A stretch of DNA of 32,440 bases from contig JALRFG010000005.1 of assembly GCA_023253795.1 (NCBI GenBank), forward strand, positions 1 through 32,440, given 5' to 3'. The notes under the pieces are model-generated. The model did no database searches, was not told where the DNA came from, and worked only from the letters and a program-made list of their open reading frames with translations. The DNA is from Methylocystis sp. (GTDB lineage: Bacteria > Pseudomonadota > Alphaproteobacteria > Rhizobiales > Beijerinckiaceae). This document shows, piece after piece, positions 7,866 through 17,739 of this stretch. Position 1 is the stretch's first letter, and each line of letters opens with the position of its first letter. A program made the translations under genes and the position numbers.

Positions 7866-9593
7866 ATGATACGTCAGTCGATCCGGCGCAAGATTCTGAC
7901 AATTACGCTCGTCCTGATTGTGCTGATGGCGGTGGCGTCGGTCATCTCTCTTATGCTGGTCAAAAAGGTTGACGATCATTTCGACCAGCTGACCGGCAAT
8001 TATATTCCCGCCTATGGCCATCTGGCCCAGGCGAATATCCGTTCGCTGGAGCGCGCCGTTTATTTGCGCCAGATGGTGATCGAAAAATTCACGCCCGGAA
8101 CCGAGCCTCAATATGAGAAGCTCAAACAGTCTTTCATCGATAAGGGAAAAGCCGTTGAGATGGAGATCGGCGCGACGCGTGAACGGCTTCGTGACTTGAT
8201 CGAGAGCAAAAACGGTTTCGATGACGACGCCGCGCTGGCGCGTATCGACGCCCGCCTTGACGACTGGCTCAATGAGCAGCGTCCGGCGTTAAACCGCGCG
8301 CTGCAAGAACTCATCCAGCCTCTGGAGCAAAAACGCGCAAAATTTGATCATGCGAAAATGGAGGAGGTCGATGCGCTCAGAGAGGCGCTTAACCTCAAGA
8401 TCAACGCCATCAGAACCGAGCTGCTGGAGCTGATCAGCGCCGATACGCGTCTCACCCTTCGCGCGCAACAATGGGTGTCGCGCATTTCTGTGGCGATTAC
8501 GCTGATCGCCGGATTGATCGGTTTGCTCTTCTCCGTTTTGGTGAGCAACGGCATTGTCTCGTCCATCCGCCAATTGCTGGAAGGGGCGCGGGCCATTGAG
8601 GCGGGTAAGCTCGATCACAACATCTCGATTCTCTCCAGCGATGAAATTGGACATTTGTCGCAGGCCTTCAATCAGATGGTGGAGCAATTACGCGTCAAGG
8701 AGCGAATCCGTGCAACCTTCGGCACCTATGTCGATCCGCGTGTTGTCGAGGGTTTGATTTCCGGACCGAGCGACGGGACGGAAGGACAGCGTCGCGTCAT
8801 GACCGTGCTGTTCTGCGATCTCGGCGGTTTCTCGCGGGTGAGCGAACAATTGACGCCGCAAGCGCTTGTGCGCGTCGTAAATCGCTACTTCACCATCATG
8901 TCGGCGCCTGTGCGTGAAAATAGCGGCATCATCGACAAATATATCGGCGACGCGATCATGGCCTATTGGGGCGCGCCGTTTAATGATGAAAAACAACAGG
9001 CGCATCTGGCGATGCGCGCCGTGCTGGATATGTGCGCGCGCGTCGAAGAGCTGAATATCGCGTTGAGCGATGAATTGGGATTGCGTGAAACGCCGATGTC
9101 TTTCGATATCCGCATCGGCGTCGCGACAGGAGAAGTCATCGTCGGCAGCATTGGCTCCGATCAGATGAAAAACTATACGGTCATCGGCGATACGGTGAAC
9201 ACCGCCGCGCGTCTGGAAAGCATCGGTAAGACCTATGGCGTGCGCGTTGTGGTTTCCGACGTGACGGCGTTGGAGGCGGCGGATGACATTGAAGCGCGTG
9301 AGATTGATTCCGTTTATCTCGCCGGCCAGCAGGTTCCACACGCCATTTACGAAGTCATGGGCGCGAAAGGCGCGCTGCCTGAAAACCGGCAGCGTCTGAA
9401 AGCATTATATGCCGATGCGCTCGCCGCCTATCGTGCGCAGGATTGGGACAAGGCCAGCGAGTTGTTGAACGCAGCGCTCGGGATCGCGCCCAAGGACGGA
9501 CCATCCATGCTTCTGCTCGATCGCATTGCGGCGTTTCGTGCCGCCCCGCCGCCGGCAGACTGGAAAGGCGTGTGGCGATTTGATCAAAAATAA
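7866..9593 (+). CDS. Membrane adenylate/guanylate cyclase with HAMP domain and C-terminal TPR-like segment
   Basis: MIRQSIRRKILTITLVLIVLMAV TM, second TM ISVAITLIAGLIGLLFSVLV, HAMP, class III cyclase VLFCDLGGFSRVSE...GDAIMAYWGAP...YTVIGDTVNTAARLE; ALYADALAAYRAQDWDKASELLNAALGIAP. Confidence 0.92.
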   Translation: MIRQSIRRKILTITLVLIVLMAVASVISLMLVKKVDDHFDQLTGNYIPAYGHLAQANIRSLERAVYLRQMVIEKFTPGTEPQYEKLKQSFIDKGKAVEMEIGATRERLRDLIESKNGFDDDAALARIDARLDDWLNEQRPALNRALQELIQPLEQKRAKFDHAKMEEVDALREALNLKINAIRTELLELISADTRLTLRAQQWVSRISVAITLIAGLIGLLFSVLVSNGIVSSIRQLLEGARAIEAGKLDHNISILSSDEIGHLSQAFNQMVEQLRVKERIRATFGTYVDPRVVEGLISGPSDGTEGQRRVMTVLFCDLGGFSRVSEQLTPQALVRVVNRYFTIMSAPVRENSGIIDKYIGDAIMAYWGAPFNDEKQQAHLAMRAVLDMCARVEELNIALSDELGLRETPMSFDIRIGVATGEVIVGSIGSDQMKNYTVIGDTVNTAARLESIGKTYGVRVVVSDVTALEAADDIEAREIDSVYLAGQQVPHAIYEVMGAKGALPENRQRLKALYADALAAYRAQDWDKASELLNAALGIAPKDGPSMLLLDRIAAFRAAPPPADWKGVWRFDQK

Positions 9594-9790
9594 GCATGCT
9601 GCATGAGTAATATATTTTGATTCATGCATTTACGTGAGTTTTTCGCATCCGGCGCGTCGCCTCTGGCGAAGCGCCGCATCAACTCCCACATCATGAACAT
9701 GACAGGATGGCTGGCGCGTGACGGCGTCGCCGTCGTTTTTGTGTGAGATCATCCTTGAGGGGGTGTTCCATGATCATGAAAGGCGAGACG

Positions 9791-10090
9791 ATGCGAAGCT
9801 ATGTTCGGTCGATGGCGCCGGGGATTGCGGCTGTCGCTGCGACGCTCGCGCTCTTCACCCTGCCGGCGAAGGCAGACACCAAAGTGTTCGGATGCAGCCA
9901 CATCGAGCACTATAGCCAGACGCAGGTGCATCTTGCTCTGGCGCATGCCCGCGCTTTTGTGGACGCGGGTGAGGTCAATAACCTGTATGGGCAATACGTG
10001 AGCCTGCGGAACGAATGTCGTTCCAATCCGGGCGCCAAACGCGTCGTGCATGTTTCGTCGCGGATGGCGCAGTTGATGGCGGACGATTAA
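9791..10090 (+). CDS. Small secreted protein of unknown function
   Basis: MRSYVRSMAPGIAAVAATLALFTLPAKA signal peptide; followed by an intrinsic terminator; alternative ATG at 9770. Confidence 0.6.
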   Translation: MRSYVRSMAPGIAAVAATLALFTLPAKADTKVFGCSHIEHYSQTQVHLALAHARAFVDAGEVNNLYGQYVSLRNECRSNPGAKRVVHVSSRMAQLMADD

Positions 10091-10115
10091 ACGGTCAGCG
10101 CATTCAGCTACAGGA

Positions 10116-10139
10116 GCCGCCCTTCGGGGCGGCTTTTTT
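10116..10139 (+). terminator. Rho-independent terminator
   Basis: GCCGCCC-TTCG-GGGCGGC followed by TTTTTT. Confidence 0.9.
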
Positions 10140-10218
10140 GCGTCGCGGCCTCATCTGTTCAGGCCTTTTTAACCCTAATGGCGATATCAAGATGCGGTAT
10201 GCGTTTTGTAGGTGCGCC

Positions 10219-10359
10219 ATGTCCCGTAAATATTACCGCCTCCTGAAAAGCAGCCTTCGCGGGCGCGATCCCTTCTTTAATGTCGTCACGCTGATTGTGG
10301 TCGAAATCGTCGCGCTGGCCTATGCGGCGACGGTTCTGGCGCACGCCGCCAGCGCCTGA
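10219..10359 (+). CDS. Small single-TM protein, 46 aa
   Basis: MSRKYYRLLKSSLRGRDPFFNVVTLIVVEIVALAYAATVLAHAASA; basic N-terminus plus TM; intrinsic terminator downstream. Confidence 0.5.
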   Translation: MSRKYYRLLKSSLRGRDPFFNVVTLIVVEIVALAYAATVLAHAASA

Positions 10360-10394
10360 GACGGGTTCGAGTCTTAAGCATCTGGCAATCTGCG

Positions 10395-10427
10395 ACGGGA
10401 AACAGCGCGAGGCTGTCTCCCGTTTTT
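10395..10427. terminator. Intrinsic terminator between convergent genes
   Basis: ACGGGA-a-ACAGC-gcgag-GCTGT-c-TCCCGT followed by T-tract. Confidence 0.75.
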
Positions 10428-10437
10428 GTGACGTTGA

Positions 10438-11376
10438 TTAATTACACTTCTGGAATTTTGACGCCTTGCAGGCTTCCGCCGCTTTTTTCGCGGCGGCGAT
10501 TTCCGCCGGCTTCATGTCTTTCTCAAGATAGTCGCGCAGCGCTTTGGCTTTATGGTCGCCATCGTCGGCGGCGAGCGTCGCCCACAGATAGCCCAGACGT
10601 GTGTTCTGCTCGACGCCCTGTCCAAAGCCATATTTCACGCCGAGAAAGCCTTGCGCGATGGCGTTGCCTTGCGCGGCGGCTTTTTCGAAAAGCTTGAAAG
10701 ATTCCGTATAGTTTTTCGCGACGCCTTTGCCTTCTTCATAAAGCAGCGCCAGATCGACCTGCGCGCCCACAATGCCGGCGTCGGCGGCCTTGCGATACCA
10801 TTTCAGCGCTTCCGCATAATCCTGCGCCACGCCTTCGCCCGTCGCATATTTATGACCAAGATTGAACGCGCCGCGCGGGTCGCCCTGTTCGGCCGCCTTG
10901 CGATAGAGTTTGACGGCTTCGGCTTCATCCTTGGCGACGCCGTCGCCCTTTGAATACATCAGGCCGAGATCGACCTGCGCGCCCGCCGAGCCGGCGTCGG
11001 CGGCAAGTCGATAGAATTTCGCGGCCTGCGCATAATCGCGCAACACGCCCAGGCCGTTGGCGTAGAAATAACCCAGGCTGAATTGCGCCTGCGCATTGCC
11101 CTGATCCGCCGCCTTGCGGAAAAACGGGATCGCCTGTTCGTAGCTGCGCTTCACGCCCCAGCCGTTTTCATGCATCAGGCCAACGTAATATTGCGCCTGC
11201 GGATCGCCATGCTCGGCCAGCGGATTGAGTTCGCGCAGCGCAATCGCATAGTCGCGTTTGTCGAAGGCGGCGACGCCGCGTTGCAGATTGGGCGCTGTCG
11301 CCGCGCCGGCCGCGCCGGTCATGAGCAGGCAGCCGAGCAGAGTGACGACGAAAGACGTCGATCGCTGGGTTTTCAT
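10438..11376 (-). CDS. Secreted Sel1-repeat (TPR-like) protein
   Basis: Signal peptide then about six roughly 36-aa Sel1 units (e.g. AQFSLGYFYANGLGVLRDYAQAAKFYRLAADAGS); GAGGAAA Shine-Dalgarno before ATG at 11376. Confidence 0.9.
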   Translation of the reverse strand: MKTQRSTSFVVTLLGCLLMTGAAGAATAPNLQRGVAAFDKRDYAIALRELNPLAEHGDPQAQYYVGLMHENGWGVKRSYEQAIPFFRKAADQGNAQAQFSLGYFYANGLGVLRDYAQAAKFYRLAADAGSAGAQVDLGLMYSKGDGVAKDEAEAVKLYRKAAEQGDPRGAFNLGHKYATGEGVAQDYAEALKWYRKAADAGIVGAQVDLALLYEEGKGVAKNYTESFKLFEKAAAQGNAIAQGFLGVKYGFGQGVEQNTRLGYLWATLAADDGDHKAKALRDYLEKDMKPAEIAAAKKAAEACKASKFQKCN

Positions 11377-11450
11377 GTGGTTTCCTCGAAGTTTCTGGTG
11401 TGGCGCCAACCAGAATCCGCAAAATCGGGAAGCTGTCAATTTGCGCCCGG

Positions 11451-12176
11451 CTAGCCGCCGGGCTGAGGCCGCGCGCCGGCTTGTTCGAAGGGTTGCCGGA
11501 ACGCCGGCAACAGCGCCATCAACACGAGTCCCAGCGAAAACAGGCACCAGATCGCGGCCACTTCATTGACGTTGCCGGTGAGGCGGGCCGCAAGAAAGGG
11601 ACCGAAAATGGCGTGGAAAACGGTGAAGCGCCACGCGCCATAGAGCAGGGGCACCAAGAAGGACACGATCATATAGGAGGGGAAGCCCCAGCCCATGCCG
11701 ATCATGCGATCAACGCCGACCATCAGACCGTTGTAGGGAACATTCCACGCCAGATGCCAGTTGCCGGAGACCGTGCACAGGCCGGTGCCGCAAAGATTGA
11801 CGGTAGGCTCGCACAGGCCGGCCCAGGGGAAGGGATAAAGCTGCAACAGCATGATCGCCGAGGAAATCCCGCAGGCGGTGAAGACGGGAATACGGGCCTT
11901 GGCGCGCACTGCCGGCGAGACGAGTTCGAGGGTGAAGGCGTTGATAAAAAAGGGCTGGAAGACGATGTGCAAAATAGAGAGCAGCGTGACGGCCTGATTG
12001 ATCGGGTTGTCGCACTGATTGATCACCAGATAGCCGACGAGCTGCAGCGCCTCCATGAGCGTGAACCAGGCGATAGCGACCGGAAAGGCGATCGGGTCGC
12101 CCCGACGGACTGTCACCACCGTCGCCACAACCCCCACGCCCACGATCGTGGCGGATACTCCCGGCCCCCAGCACAT
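11451..12176 (-). CDS. Multi-TM membrane protein, DUF5765-like
   Basis: MCWGPGVSATIVGVGVVATVVTVRRGDPIAFPVAIAWFTLMEALQLVGYLVINQCDNPINQAVTLLSILHIVFQPFFINAF...; about seven hydrophobic segments. Family name is from memory. Confidence 0.65.
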   Translation of the reverse strand: MCWGPGVSATIVGVGVVATVVTVRRGDPIAFPVAIAWFTLMEALQLVGYLVINQCDNPINQAVTLLSILHIVFQPFFINAFTLELVSPAVRAKARIPVFTACGISSAIMLLQLYPFPWAGLCEPTVNLCGTGLCTVSGNWHLAWNVPYNGLMVGVDRMIGMGWGFPSYMIVSFLVPLLYGAWRFTVFHAIFGPFLAARLTGNVNEVAAIWCLFSLGLVLMALLPAFRQPFEQAGARPQPGG

Positions 12177-12334
12177 ACGAAATCCCTCGAATTGACTTTA
12201 GTCAGGATGGAGGGGTTTCAGGGGTTTGGCAACCATAGGCGTCAATCAGGGCGGGGCGGCGGGCGTCGGGGACGCGAGCCGCTTGATTCTCGTCGTCGCC
12301 TCCCGTAACCTTCAAAAAAATAGCGGGATGCAAA

Positions 12335-12385
12335 ATGTGTGGGTTTCTCGTCGTATATGCGGCGCCGGGGGCGGTGTGGGGATAG
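12335..12385 (+). CDS. Candidate ilv leader peptide MCGFLVVYAAPGAVWG
   Basis: Short ORF in the ilvB leader with consecutive Leu-Val-Val codons; stop codon lies in the loop of hairpin 12372-12397. Translation not demonstrated. Confidence 0.35.
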   Translation: MCGFLVVYAAPGAVWG

Positions 12386-12397
12386 TCCCGCAGACCG
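12372..12397 (+). promoter_or_regulatory. Candidate pause/anti-antiterminator hairpin in the ilvB leader
   Basis: CGGT-gtg-GGGA-tag-TCCC-gcag-ACCG. Confidence 0.4.
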
Positions 12398-12414
12398 TCA
12401 CAGGCGCTTGATCG

Positions 12415-12436
12415 AGGCCCCGCGAGGGCCTTTTTT
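12415..12436 (+). terminator. Intrinsic terminator in the 5' leader of ilvB (putative attenuator)
   Basis: AGGCCC-cgcga-GGGCCT followed by T-tract TTTTTT, 35 nt before the ilvB ATG; the nearest upstream gene is on the opposite strand. Confidence 0.7.
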
Positions 12437-12471
12437 CTTGCCCGCTGCAAGCCGAAGTGGAAGCGAAGACC

Positions 12472-14244
12472 ATGTCGAAGGAAATGACCGGCGCCGAAAT
12501 GGTGGTGCAAGCCCTGATTGATCAGGGCGTTGATACGCTATTTGGCTATCCGGGCGGCGCCGTTCTTCCGATTTACGACGTCCTTTTCCATCAGGAGAAG
12601 GTTCATCACATTCTTGTGCGCCATGAGCAGGGCGCGGCGCACGCCGCCGAAGGCTATGCGCGCGCCTCTGGCAAGGTCGGGGTGTTGCTCGTCACATCGG
12701 GCCCCGGCGCCACCAATACGGTGACCGGCCTGACCGACGCGCTGATGGACTCCATTCCGCTGGTCTGCATCACCGGACAGGTGCCCACCCATCTGATCGG
12801 CTCCGACGCCTTTCAGGAGTGCGACACGGTCGGCATCACCCGCCATTGCACCAAGCATAATTATCTCGTCAAAAACGTCGCCGATCTGCCGCGCATTCTG
12901 CACGAGGCGTTTTATGTCGCGAGCAGCGGCCGTCCTGGCCCGGTGGTCATCGACATTCCCAAGGATGTGCAGTTTGCGCGCGGCGTTTACACGCCGCCGG
13001 CCGGCGCTGGCCACAAGACCTATCATCCGAAGCTGGACGCCGACATGGATGCCATCCGCACGGCGGTGGCGATGATGGCGGCGGCGAAGCGCCCGATTTT
13101 TTACACGGGCGGCGGCGTGATCAACTCCGGTCCGGCCGCTTCCGCGCTGTTGCGCGAGCTGGTGGCGCTCACCGGTTTCCCGATCACCTCAACGCTGATG
13201 GGGCTTGGCGCCTATCCGGGCTCGGGCGAGAACTGGCTCGGCATGCTCGGCATGCACGGCACGTTTGAAGCCAATAACGCCATGCATGATTGCGATCTGA
13301 TGATCGCCGTCGGCTCGCGTTTCGACGACCGCATCACCGGTCGGCTCGACGCCTTTTCGCCGGGTTCGAAAAAAATTCACATCGACATTGATCGTTCGTC
13401 GATCAACAAAAACGTCAAGGTCGATTTGCCGATCGTCGGCGATTGCGGCCATGTGCTTGAAGCGCTGGTGCGCGTCTGGCGCGCGGAAGCGATGCATGCG
13501 GAAAAGCAGCCGCTCGATCACTGGTGGGCGCAGATCAATGAGTGGCGTGAGCGTAAATCGCTCGCCTATCGCACCTCCGACACGACGATCAAACCGCAAT
13601 ACGCCGTGCAGCGGCTTTATGCGCTGACGCGCAATCACGACGTCTACATCACCACTGAGGTGGGCCAGCATCAGATGTGGGCCGCCCAGCATTTTCATTT
13701 TGACGAACCCAACCGCTGGATGACCTCGGGCGGGCTTGGCACCATGGGCTATGGTCTGCCGGCGGCGATTGGCGCGCAGCTGGCGCATCCCAATGCGCTG
13801 GTGATCGACATCGCCGGCGAAGCCTCGATCCTGATGAACATTCAGGAGATGTCGACGGCGATCCAGTATCGTCTGCCGGTCAAGATCTTCATCCTCAATA
13901 ATGAATATATGGGCATGGTGCGTCAGTGGCAGGAACTGCTGCATGGCGGACGCTACTCGCACAGCTATTCGGAAGCCTTGCCGGATTTCGTGAAGCTCGC
14001 CGAGGCCTTCGGCGGCAAGGGCATTCGCTGTTCGGACCCGGCGACGCTCGACGCCGCCATTCAGGAAATGATCGATTACGATGGCCCGGTGATCTTCGAT
14101 TGCCATGTCGACAAGATCGAGAACTGCTTCCCGATGATCCCGTCAGGCAAGGCGCATAATGACATGCTGCTCGCCGATCTGTCCGACGACGCCGGTCTGG
14201 AGATTGGCTCGATCATCGACGAAAAAGGCAAGATGCTCGTCTAG
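12472..14244 (+). CDS. ilvB: Acetolactate synthase large subunit
   Basis: ThDP enzyme: MTGAEMVVQALIDQGVDTLFGYPGGAVLPIYD, RHEQGAAHAAEGYARASG, GEASILMNIQEMSTA, LNNEYMGMVRQWQELLHGGRYSHSY. Confidence 0.97.
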   Translation: MSKEMTGAEMVVQALIDQGVDTLFGYPGGAVLPIYDVLFHQEKVHHILVRHEQGAAHAAEGYARASGKVGVLLVTSGPGATNTVTGLTDALMDSIPLVCITGQVPTHLIGSDAFQECDTVGITRHCTKHNYLVKNVADLPRILHEAFYVASSGRPGPVVIDIPKDVQFARGVYTPPAGAGHKTYHPKLDADMDAIRTAVAMMAAAKRPIFYTGGGVINSGPAASALLRELVALTGFPITSTLMGLGAYPGSGENWLGMLGMHGTFEANNAMHDCDLMIAVGSRFDDRITGRLDAFSPGSKKIHIDIDRSSINKNVKVDLPIVGDCGHVLEALVRVWRAEAMHAEKQPLDHWWAQINEWRERKSLAYRTSDTTIKPQYAVQRLYALTRNHDVYITTEVGQHQMWAAQHFHFDEPNRWMTSGGLGTMGYGLPAAIGAQLAHPNALVIDIAGEASILMNIQEMSTAIQYRLPVKIFILNNEYMGMVRQWQELLHGGRYSHSYSEALPDFVKLAEAFGGKGIRCSDPATLDAAIQEMIDYDGPVIFDCHVDKIENCFPMIPSGKAHNDMLLADLSDDAGLEIGSIIDEKGKMLV

Positions 14245-14282
14245 TCGCGCTGCGCCGCATTCGCAGACAATGAAGGATCAGA

Positions 14283-15978
<1,696 letters not shown>

Positions 15979-16001
15979 TCCTTCAGGCGTTTTTTGATTT
16001 G

Positions 16002-16035
16002 GCGTCCCCGGCCTTGCGCCGGGGACGCTTTTTTT
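16002..16035 (+). terminator. Rho-independent terminator after ilvC
   Basis: GCGTCCCCGGC-cttgc-GCCGGGGACGC plus TTTTTTT. Confidence 0.93.
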
Positions 16036-16093
16036 ATGGGCGCGTTTCCGCAACGCCCGATCTCTGCAATACTGACGGTCTTCTGCCGCCCGG

Positions 16094-17017
16094 ATGTTTT
16101 CGCCCGTGTCCCGCCCGCTGAAATTTCATTTGCTGGATGTCTTCGCCGACCGGCCTTTTCGCGGCAATCCGCTGGCGGTTGTCGAAAACGCCGATGCGCT
16201 GACGCAGCAGCAGATGCAGGCGATCGCGCGTGAATTCAATCTCAGCGAAACGATTTTTCTGCTGGAGCCGCGCAATCCGGTTCACAGCGCGCGGGCGCGT
16301 ATTTTCACACCGCAACGGGAGCTCGCTTTCGCCGGTCATCCGACTGTCGGAGCGACGGCGCTGATCGCGCAAACGCGCGGTCGCGACATTCTCATGCGTA
16401 GCGGTCTCGCCGTGACGATCGAGGCGGACGTCGGCGTGCTCCGATGCGAGGCGCGTCGCGCCGGCGAGGGCCTTGTTTATGCGCAGGTGGCGCTGCCGAC
16501 GCCGCCCTGGTCACCGCGCGCCGCGCCCTCCGCCGCCGCGCTCGCCGCCGCGTTATCTTTGCCAGAAGCGGAGATCGGTTTTGGCGCCCATCGGCCCAGC
16601 GTGTTCGACGCGGGCGCGACCTTTGTCTTTGTGCCGGTCAAATCCCGCGCGGCGCTTGAAAGCGCAAAACCGGATCCGGCGCTGTTTGCGCTGGCGCTGC
16701 GTGACGCCATTGGCGTCTATCTCTACACGCTGGAGACGCTTGAGCCGACGAGCGCCATACATGCGCGGATGCTGGCGCATGGTCTGGGCTTTGATGAAGA
16801 TCCGGCGACCGGTTCGGCGGCGGCGGCCTTCGCCGGCGTGGCGCTGGCCTTTGAACGCCCGGAGGAAGGCGAGCACGAAATCCGCATCGAGCAGGGCGAT
16901 GCGATGGGGCGTCCTTCGCGCATCACTTTGTTCATGTCGGTCGAGAATAACGCGCTGGCGGATGTCGCCATCGGCGGGCTTGTTTGTCCCTATGGCGAAG
17001 GCGTGTTGCGGCTGTGA
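16094..17017 (+). CDS. PhzF family isomerase/epimerase
   Basis: FHLLDVFADRPFRGNPLAVVENADALTQQQMQAIAREFNLSETIFL; FAGHPTVGATALI; DEDPATGSAAAAFAGVAL. Confidence 0.93.
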   Translation: MFSPVSRPLKFHLLDVFADRPFRGNPLAVVENADALTQQQMQAIAREFNLSETIFLLEPRNPVHSARARIFTPQRELAFAGHPTVGATALIAQTRGRDILMRSGLAVTIEADVGVLRCEARRAGEGLVYAQVALPTPPWSPRAAPSAAALAAALSLPEAEIGFGAHRPSVFDAGATFVFVPVKSRAALESAKPDPALFALALRDAIGVYLYTLETLEPTSAIHARMLAHGLGFDEDPATGSAAAAFAGVALAFERPEEGEHEIRIEQGDAMGRPSRITLFMSVENNALADVAIGGLVCPYGEGVLRL

Positions 17018-17739
17018 GCGAAGCGCCGCGCATTTACGAGGTCGATCGGATCATTTGCCGACGGGTTGATTATACCTGGGCGTATGAACGCGATAACGCC
17101 GCCGCCATCCAACGCCACTGGGCGATGCGCCGTCGCGAAACGCCATCCATATACGATGGCCGCGTGTTGCTCGCCTGCCGCGTCGAAACAGACGAGGCCT
17201 GCAGCACGCTGCAGATGGATATGTTCGAGACCGGGTTTTCCGCCTTTCTGGCGTGGCGTGACGCCGGCTGGCCCGACCGCTCGGCGTTCAATTGTTTTTC
17301 GATGCCGGCGGTCCGTTCATCCGATGGCGGTTTTCTGGTCGGCGAAATGACCGCCGATCATTCCGTCGCCGGCGCGCTGTATTTTCCCTGCGGCACGCCG
17401 GACCCTTCCGATCTGGATGCGACGGACGGCGTCGATCTCCTCGGCAGCCTGATGCGTGAACTGGGCGAGGAAACCGGCCTCGACGCGAGCCGGGGCGCGC
17501 TGCGTCCTCGCTGGACGATTGTCGTCGATGGACAGCGGATCGCCTGCATTCGCACCATCGACTGGCCCGAGGACGCGGCCTCCCTTGTCACGGAGGCCCG
17601 CCGGCGGATCGCTGCGCAGAGCCGGCCCGAACTCGCCAATGTCCATATTTTCACGGAGTCGTCCGCGCTATCCGATCCCCGCCTGCCGCCGTATATGACG
17701 AGCTTTCTCAGCCGGGCCTTTCGCCGTGGCGAGGGATGA
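17014..17739 (+). CDS. Nudix hydrolase family protein with a partly degenerate Nudix box
   Basis: GTG start overlapping the phzF stop (GTGA); MRELGEETGLD retains the RE-x2-EE-x-G part of the Nudix box. Confidence 0.65.
   Translation: MSEAPRIYEVDRIICRRVDYTWAYERDNAAAIQRHWAMRRRETPSIYDGRVLLACRVETDEACSTLQMDMFETGFSAFLAWRDAGWPDRSAFNCFSMPAVRSSDGGFLVGEMTADHSVAGALYFPCGTPDPSDLDATDGVDLLGSLMRELGEETGLDASRGALRPRWTIVVDGQRIACIRTIDWPEDAASLVTEARRRIAAQSRPELANVHIFTESSALSDPRLPPYMTSFLSRAFRRGEG

Noticed and set aside
11400-12308. 302-aa plus-strand ORF over the DUF5765-like gene
   Set aside because: His/Gly/Arg/Asp-rich, antisense to a protein with clear TM segments and a Shine-Dalgarno sequence
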